DNA from: Macrotis lagotis
Lineage: Eukaryota; Chordata; Mammalia; Peramelemorphia; Peramelidae
Direction: 5' to 3'
Length of the DNA: 64,000 nucleotides
NCBI RefSeq assembly: GCF_037893015.1
Contig: NC_133661.1
Coordinates: forward strand, 223,661,489 to 223,725,488
Position 1 is the stretch's first letter; each line of letters opens with the position of its first letter. A model generated the notes under the pieces. It saw nothing but the letters and a program-made list of their open reading frames with translations, was not told the DNA's origin and did not search any database. Both the position numbers and the translations under genes were made by a program. Positions 57,809 through 64,000 of this stretch are shown here, one piece after another.

Positions 57809-59234
57809 TTTCTCCTTCTTTTGAGTTGAAATCTTATCTTACTTCAGCTGAAGAGTTCATCCATTCTTTTGAATTCTTTGATATATTCTAATCTCTCTAA
57901 CTTCTTAGGTTTTTGTTAGTTACTTTTCTTGACTGACTGAGTTTACTTGCTATTCCTTTTTTGATGGCCTTTTGTGGAGATAGCATCTGCTGGGCAGGAG
58001 CTAAGCTGGTAAGTATAAGATAAGAACTACTATCCCAATCAAGAGCATTCTGGAAAGCAGTTTTCTCCCAGGTCTCCCACCCCCTCCCCCACTCCCTAAT
58101 ATCTTTCATGTCTTAGACTAGAGAAATTTATAGCCTAACCTGATGGGATTCAAAACTCCCCAGTGAAATGGGAATAATTGGGAAATATTTAAGAAAATAA
58201 GCAAAAATATTTCATAGATAACAAAATATAATATTACATAATGGTCTTCTACATTAATATCTTGCAAGCAGGGATCTCTCTTGGTTTGAATATGACATAA
58301 CTACACTTGACTACCAATAATTGAAGGAGGAGATAGATTTAATTTTAGCCCATACTCCTCTCAGAAACTGTAGGGAAAAGCAACCAGTCTTGGTGAAGGC
58401 CTGCTTCTCTGTTCTAGCTAGCCTGTTAGTAGTGCAGGCATGTCCTTTGTTCTTCTCTTTGAAGAAGTAGTCCAGAACTCAGATCAAAACTTTCCATGCC
58501 ATCTGTTAGCCATTTCTAAATAATTAGACAATCTATGTGGACATGTGTTATACTTGTGCATATCAGTTTTTCCTTAAGTGTCCAGTACTTTAAAAAAGAT
58601 GATGGCAGCTCCATTTGGATTCTGGTAAAGAGGCCCTTGTTCTCTTTTTAGAAGACTTAGCCAAGCCTATTCAAGTTATATTAGCTTGGTGAGATGAATG
58701 CCCTGCCCAAAATTATCTAGCAATATGTATGGGTCAACTACTTCTGGTCATCAGTATGAAATTACTCTACTTGTGGGGAGCTGGCTGTATGAAGGAGGAG
58801 AGAAAGTATATAATCAGGAAGAATTTTGCCTGGTCATGAAATAAATGGAACCAAGAAGACAACATACAAATTGATCACAATAATGTAAAGGAAAACAATA
58901 CTGAAAGATGATATAACTGAGAATAATGAAATAACCAAACTTGATTCTAGAATTTAGATGATATGTATTTCTATAGAGAAGTCATGGGTTTATAGATGTT
59001 TCTATCATCTTTTTTTTCTTGATCTTTAGTGATCAGGAAAAAAATGTTAGTAATATAAACAAGGATAAAAAAGATCACATAGTTCAGTTTTTAAAGAGAT
59101 ATTAGCTAAAAAAGATAGTTACAAAAAAAAATGTGTTTGATTTCATGAGGCCTTTTTTATATTTTTCTCTTTTCTTTGGATACTGTCTTTTTATATAGAT
59201 ATATTCATATTTTGTTATTCTAATTCTTTGCTTT
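57809..59234. other. Unassigned sequence
   Basis: No recognised repeat, exon or RNA over 1.4 kb. Confidence 0.35.
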
Positions 59235-59252
59235 AAGAATATTAGAATTTCT

Positions 59253-60833
59253 TCTAAAAATTATATTATAAAGCAACAGTCATCAAAACTGTCTGGTATT
59301 GGCTAAGAAATATAGTCATGGATCATTGGAATAGACTAGGTGCAATAGCAGGAAATGATTATAGTAATCTGCTTTTTGATAAACCCAAAGAGTCCAACTA
59401 TTAGGATAAAAACTCTCTCTTTGATAAAATCTGTTGGGAAAATTGAAAGTTAGTAAGGAAGAAACTTAGATTAGACTAACACCTTATACCCTATACCAAG
59501 ATAAGATCCAAATGGATACAGGATTTAGACATAAAAAACAAGATTATAAGCAAACTAGAAGATCAAGGAATAGTTTGCCTGTCAGATCTATGGAAAGGAA
59601 ACCAGTTTATGACCAAGGAAGAGATAGAGAACATCATTAAAAACAAACTAGATAATTTTGATTACATTAAATTAAAAAGCTTTTGCACAGACAAAACCAC
59701 TGTAACCAATATCAAAAGAACTGTAGTAAATTGGGAAACAATTTTTGCAACTAATATTTCTGACAAAGGACTCATTTCTAAAATATACAGAGAACTGAGT
59801 CAAATATAAAAAAAAAATCCATTCCCCAATTGACAAATGGGGATGTGCCAAAGGATGTGCAAAAGCAAGTTACAGCTGAGGAAATCAAAGCAATTCATAG
59901 TCATTTGAAAATTACTCCAAATCATTACTTATTAGAGAAATGCAAATTAAAGCATCTCTGAGGTAACACCTCATACCTCTCAGACTGGCCAATATGACCA
60001 GAAAGGACAATGATCAATGTTGGAAGGGATGTGGGAAATCTGGGACACTAATACATTGTTGGTGGAGCTGTGAACTCATCCAACCTTTCTGGAGAGAAAT
60101 TTGGAACTATGCCCAAAGGGTAACAAAAAAAAAGGGCAACAAAAATGTGCATACTGTTTGATCCAGTAATACCACTACTGGATCTATATCTTGAAAAGAT
60201 TATGAAAAAGGATAAAAAAAGGATAAAAACATCACAAAAATATTTATAGCAACCCTGTTTGTTGGCAAAAAATTGGAAATTGAATGAATGTCCTTCAATT
60301 GGGGAATGGCTTAACTGTGGTATATGTATGTGATGTGGTATATGTATTGTTCTATTAGAAACCAGGAGGGATGAGAATTCAGGGAAGCCTGGAAGGATTT
60401 GCATGAACTGATGCTGAGTGAGATGAGCAGAACAGAAAAACACTGTACACCCTAACAGCAACATGGGAGTGATGATCAACCTTGATGGACTTGCTCATCC
60501 CATCAGTACAACAACTAGGGACAATTTTGGGCTATCTGAAATGGAGGATACCATCTGTATACAGTGAAAGAATTACGGACTTTGAACAAAGACCAAAGAC
60601 TATTACCGTCAAATTAGAAAAAAAAAAGTGTTTTATTATGTAATTTTACTATCTCATGCTTTATTTTTCTTCCTTAAAGATATGATTTCTCTGTCATCAC
60701 ATTCAACTGAGATCAATGTGTAACATGAACCAATGTAAAGACTAACAGAATGCCTTCTGTGAGGGGGGGGTCGGGGGAGGGAAGCAAGAATGGGGGAAAA
60801 TTGTAAAACTCAAAATAAAATCTTTCTTAAAAA
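59253..60833 (+). mobile_element. 5'-truncated L1 with a clear duplication
   Basis: It begins in ORF2 at the 'lyyKAtvIK.vWYW' segment and continues to the younger L1 3' UTR and AATAAAA end. Flanks aagaatattagaatttct (59235-59252) and aagaatcttagaatttct (60834-60851) are an 18-bp duplication with one mismatch. An open stretch at 59609-59809 ('EEIENIIKNKLDNFDYIK') and several frameshifts mark a dead but fairly recent copy. Confidence 0.93.
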
Positions 60834-61050
60834 AAGAATCTTAGAATTTCTAATAGAATCTTAGAGTTGGGACAATCTCAGAGGCTAGCTATTTCCATCC
60901 CTGAACAAGAATCCTTTTTATAATATGTCTGACAAATGGCCATCAGGGTTTTACTTGAAACCCTTCAGTCCGGAAAGCTCATTACCTCCCAAAATATATG
61001 GTGAGTTTAAACAAAAGACTACCACCTTCCTTAAGAGCAATCAAGGAATT

Positions 61051-62925
61051 CTGGGGTGGAGCCAAGTTGGCTGTGCAAAGCTAACATGCTCCTGGAGCTT
61101 TTCCCTACCAAAGGTAAATGAAGCCTCTACTCTGACATTCACACTACAGATCCCACCAAGAAAAAGAGAAAACTCCAAGAAATATTCAGCTGTAGACATG
61201 GCAGAGGATATTCTGTAAAGGTCTATCTCTTCGGGGGAGGGGGAAGGGGAAGTAAAGTCCAGGAGGAGGGAGATTGGGGAAAGACAGCAGGAGGCTTTTA
61301 GGCACAGAGCAATACAGGTCCTGACAGCTTAATAATATCAGAGGTCCTGGCAGCTAGTTAGCAAGCCAGCAGAGGGGATCCCAACCCTAAACAGTCTGGA
61401 CCCTGAAAACAACAGGATAAAAGACTGGACTGGGTTGGGAACAATCCTCTATTAAGTCAAAGCCTGGACATAAAGGAGTAAAAAACCCAAAGATCTGCAA
61501 AGGCAAGGCCTGGACTGCATAGATAACATCTTGGTCAGCAACAAGTCAGGGGTCAGACCCCAGTCCCAGCAAAATAAAAGCTTGGATCTATACTTGGATC
61601 TACTACCCCAGGAGTAGAACTTCTACAACAAAAAAAGAATAAAAAAACTTAAAGAGCACTCACTATAGAAAACTACTTTACACACAAAGGTGGCAGCAAT
61701 GTCATGTCTGAAGAAGAAAGCAGTGAAAAAAATCACTCACAGGGAAGTATCAAACTAGTCTTAAATTTGACTCAAATCCAAAAGCTCATTGAAGAATTTA
61801 AAGAAGAATTTAAAAACCAAAGAGGAGAGGAAGGAAAAAAATGGAAAAAAGCAATGAAAGTCATGCAGAAAATTGTGAAAAGTTGACTAAAGAAATCAAT
61901 TCCATTAAAAGTAAAAATAACCAAGTGGAAAAGGAAACACAGAAGCTAATTGAAGAAAATAAAATCCTAAAAATTAGATTTGAACAATTAGAAACCAACA
62001 AATATAAAAGACTACAAGATTCCATCAAACAAAAAAAACGGCTAAAAAAAATTGAAGAAAATGTAAAATATCTTTTAGGGAAAATGAATGATCTGTAAAT
62101 AGATCCAGGAGGGACAATCTATGAATCATTGGACTACCAGAAAGCCTAGACCAATAAAAGAACCTGGAAATCTTCATGCAGGAAATTATAAGGGAAAACT
62201 GTCCAAATCTACTAGAACAAGATAACAATATAACCATTGAAAGAATCCACAGAACCCCTACAGAAAGTGTCCCCAGTATAAAAACTCTGAGGGCTGTAAT
62301 AGCCAAATTCTGGGACCCTCAAATAAAGGTGAGAATATTGTAAACAGCAAAAATAAAACAATTCAAATATAAAGGAAACACAATTATACCAACACAGGAC
62401 CTATCAGCCTCAATATTGAAGCATCAGAAGAAATGGAATAACATAAGGAGAGCTAAGGGCATAGGGTTACAACCCAGAATGTACTACCCTGCAAAATTCA
62501 GCATATACTGTCAGGGGAAAAGAGGACTTCCAGAATTTCTTGACACAAAGACCAGAACTGAACAGAGAATTCAATTGCTAAATACACAACTGAAGAGTTG
62601 CATAAAAAAAGGTAAATGGGGGTGGCTAGGTGGTGCAGTGGATAGAGCACTGGCCTTGGACTCATGAGTACCTGGGTTCAAATCCAACCTCAGACACTTA
62701 ATAATAATTACCTAGCCATGTGGCCTTGGGCAAGCCACTTAACCCCATTGCCTTGAAAAAAATCTTTAAAAAAAAAAGGTAAATGAAAAGGACAGAAAAA
62801 ACAAAACTTTTACACAAATGTTGGTCAACTATCAAATTATACACAACCCTAAAAGGAAAGATATAACACTTCTAATTATTTAGAACTTTACTTCTCTAAG
62901 GATAATTGGAGGGTAGAATATTATT
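61051..62925 (+). mobile_element. L1 5' UTR and ORF1, interrupted by SINE and RPSA retrocopy
   Basis: The 5' end is 'ggagccaagttggctgtg', a decayed form of the YY1-like start seen at 54296. The 5' UTR runs to about 61700. ORF1 starts at 61704 (MSEEESSEKNHSQGS), has a coiled coil (61841-62098, 'KNNQVEKETQKLIEENKIL'), a decayed RRM-like part, and a C-terminal piece (62416-62600, 'GLQPRMYYPAKFSIYCQ'). After the SINE it continues to the RPSA insertion and again at 63991. Several frameshifts. The element runs off the right edge of the window. Confidence 0.83.
62619..62770 (+). mobile_element. CORE-SINE inside L1 ORF1 end
   Basis: Complete copy with a 15-bp duplication, aaaaaaaggtaaatg, at 62604-62618 and 62771-62785. 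Confidence 0.94.
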
Positions 62926-62952
62926 ATTATTTTTTTTGTTAAGAAACCAATG

Positions 62953-62958
62953 TTTATT
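62953..62958 (-). terminator. Poly(A) signal of the RPSA retrocopy
   Basis: AATAAA on the minus strand, about 15 bases before the A-tail, inherited from the parent mRNA. Confidence 0.9.
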
Positions 62959-63003
62959 TTCCATCTGCAGTTTTCCAAAACTATTAGAGCATCTGGGTAA
63001 AAC

Positions 63004-63912
<909 letters not shown>

Positions 63913-64000
63913 TTACGATGGAAACCGTGAACAACGCCGTATGGACCCCTTTTCTGGGCAGTGCGGAAAGGTGGAGGGTAGAATATTATTGAAGAAAATG

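Overview
This window is AT-rich, CpG-poor vertebrate nuclear DNA, almost certainly from a marsupial and probably an Australian (dasyurid-like) one. The main evidence is the repeat content. There are more than twenty copies of a tRNA-headed CORE-SINE (WSINE-like: box A, box B, then the 'gtgtggccttgggcaagccacttaacc' core and a short A-tail). There is also a marsupial-type L1 with its characteristic 3' UTR, SINEs that end in an RTE tail, half-L1 (HAL1-like) elements that carry only ORF1, and old L2, MIR and CR1/L3 relics. The species is inferred from repeat style and was not proved by a search. No host gene with introns, no structural RNA gene and no CRISPR array could be supported. This is an intergenic or large-intron landscape.  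Layout. 1-5.7 kb: mostly unassigned sequence with L2/MIR relics and one LTR-like promoter/poly(A) pair. 5.7-8.6 kb: a 5'-truncated L1 carrying a SINE, then two L1 3' ends inserted head to head (an inverted repeat). 8.6-27.8 kb: scattered SINEs, MIR/THER-type relics, an RTE-like reverse-transcriptase tail with a zinc finger (14.7-15.5 kb), a 0.4 kb L1 tail with clean duplications (19.1 kb) and a fossil LTR near 11 kb. 27.8-44 kb: fossil endogenous-retrovirus LTRs on the minus strand (27.8-28.5 kb and 36.3-36.7 plus 43.86-43.92 kb), invaded by three HAL1-like elements, an L1 tail, many SINEs, a 526-bp hAT-type DNA transposon and an RPL35A processed pseudogene. 44.6-45.3 kb: a large interrupted TATATC/TCTCTA satellite. 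45.4-55.4 kb: a composite tRNA-RTE SINE and a near full-length antisense L1 (ORF2, ORF1, 5' UTR with a YY1-like start), followed by the 5' part of a second L1. 55.4-61 kb: CR1/L3 relic, GA-rich microsatellite, SINE, and another truncated L1 with an 18-bp duplication. 61-64 kb: the 5' UTR and ORF1 of an L1, interrupted by a SINE and by a complete RPSA retrocopy.  The only intact, recognisable protein-coding frame is that RPSA (40S ribosomal protein SA) retrocopy at 63004-63891 on the minus strand. It is intronless and full length (295 codons), keeps its 5' UTR back to the pyrimidine-rich cap region, has an AATAAA and a short A-tail, and is bracketed by a perfect 18-bp target-site duplication. 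The elements do not form a pathway. What links them is nesting: L1 machinery moved itself, HAL1, SINEs and host mRNAs, and the duplications allow the order of many insertions to be read. I did not find a previously undescribed functional system. The best leads are the intact RPSA retrocopy, the HAL1-like family and its nested cluster, and the satellite.
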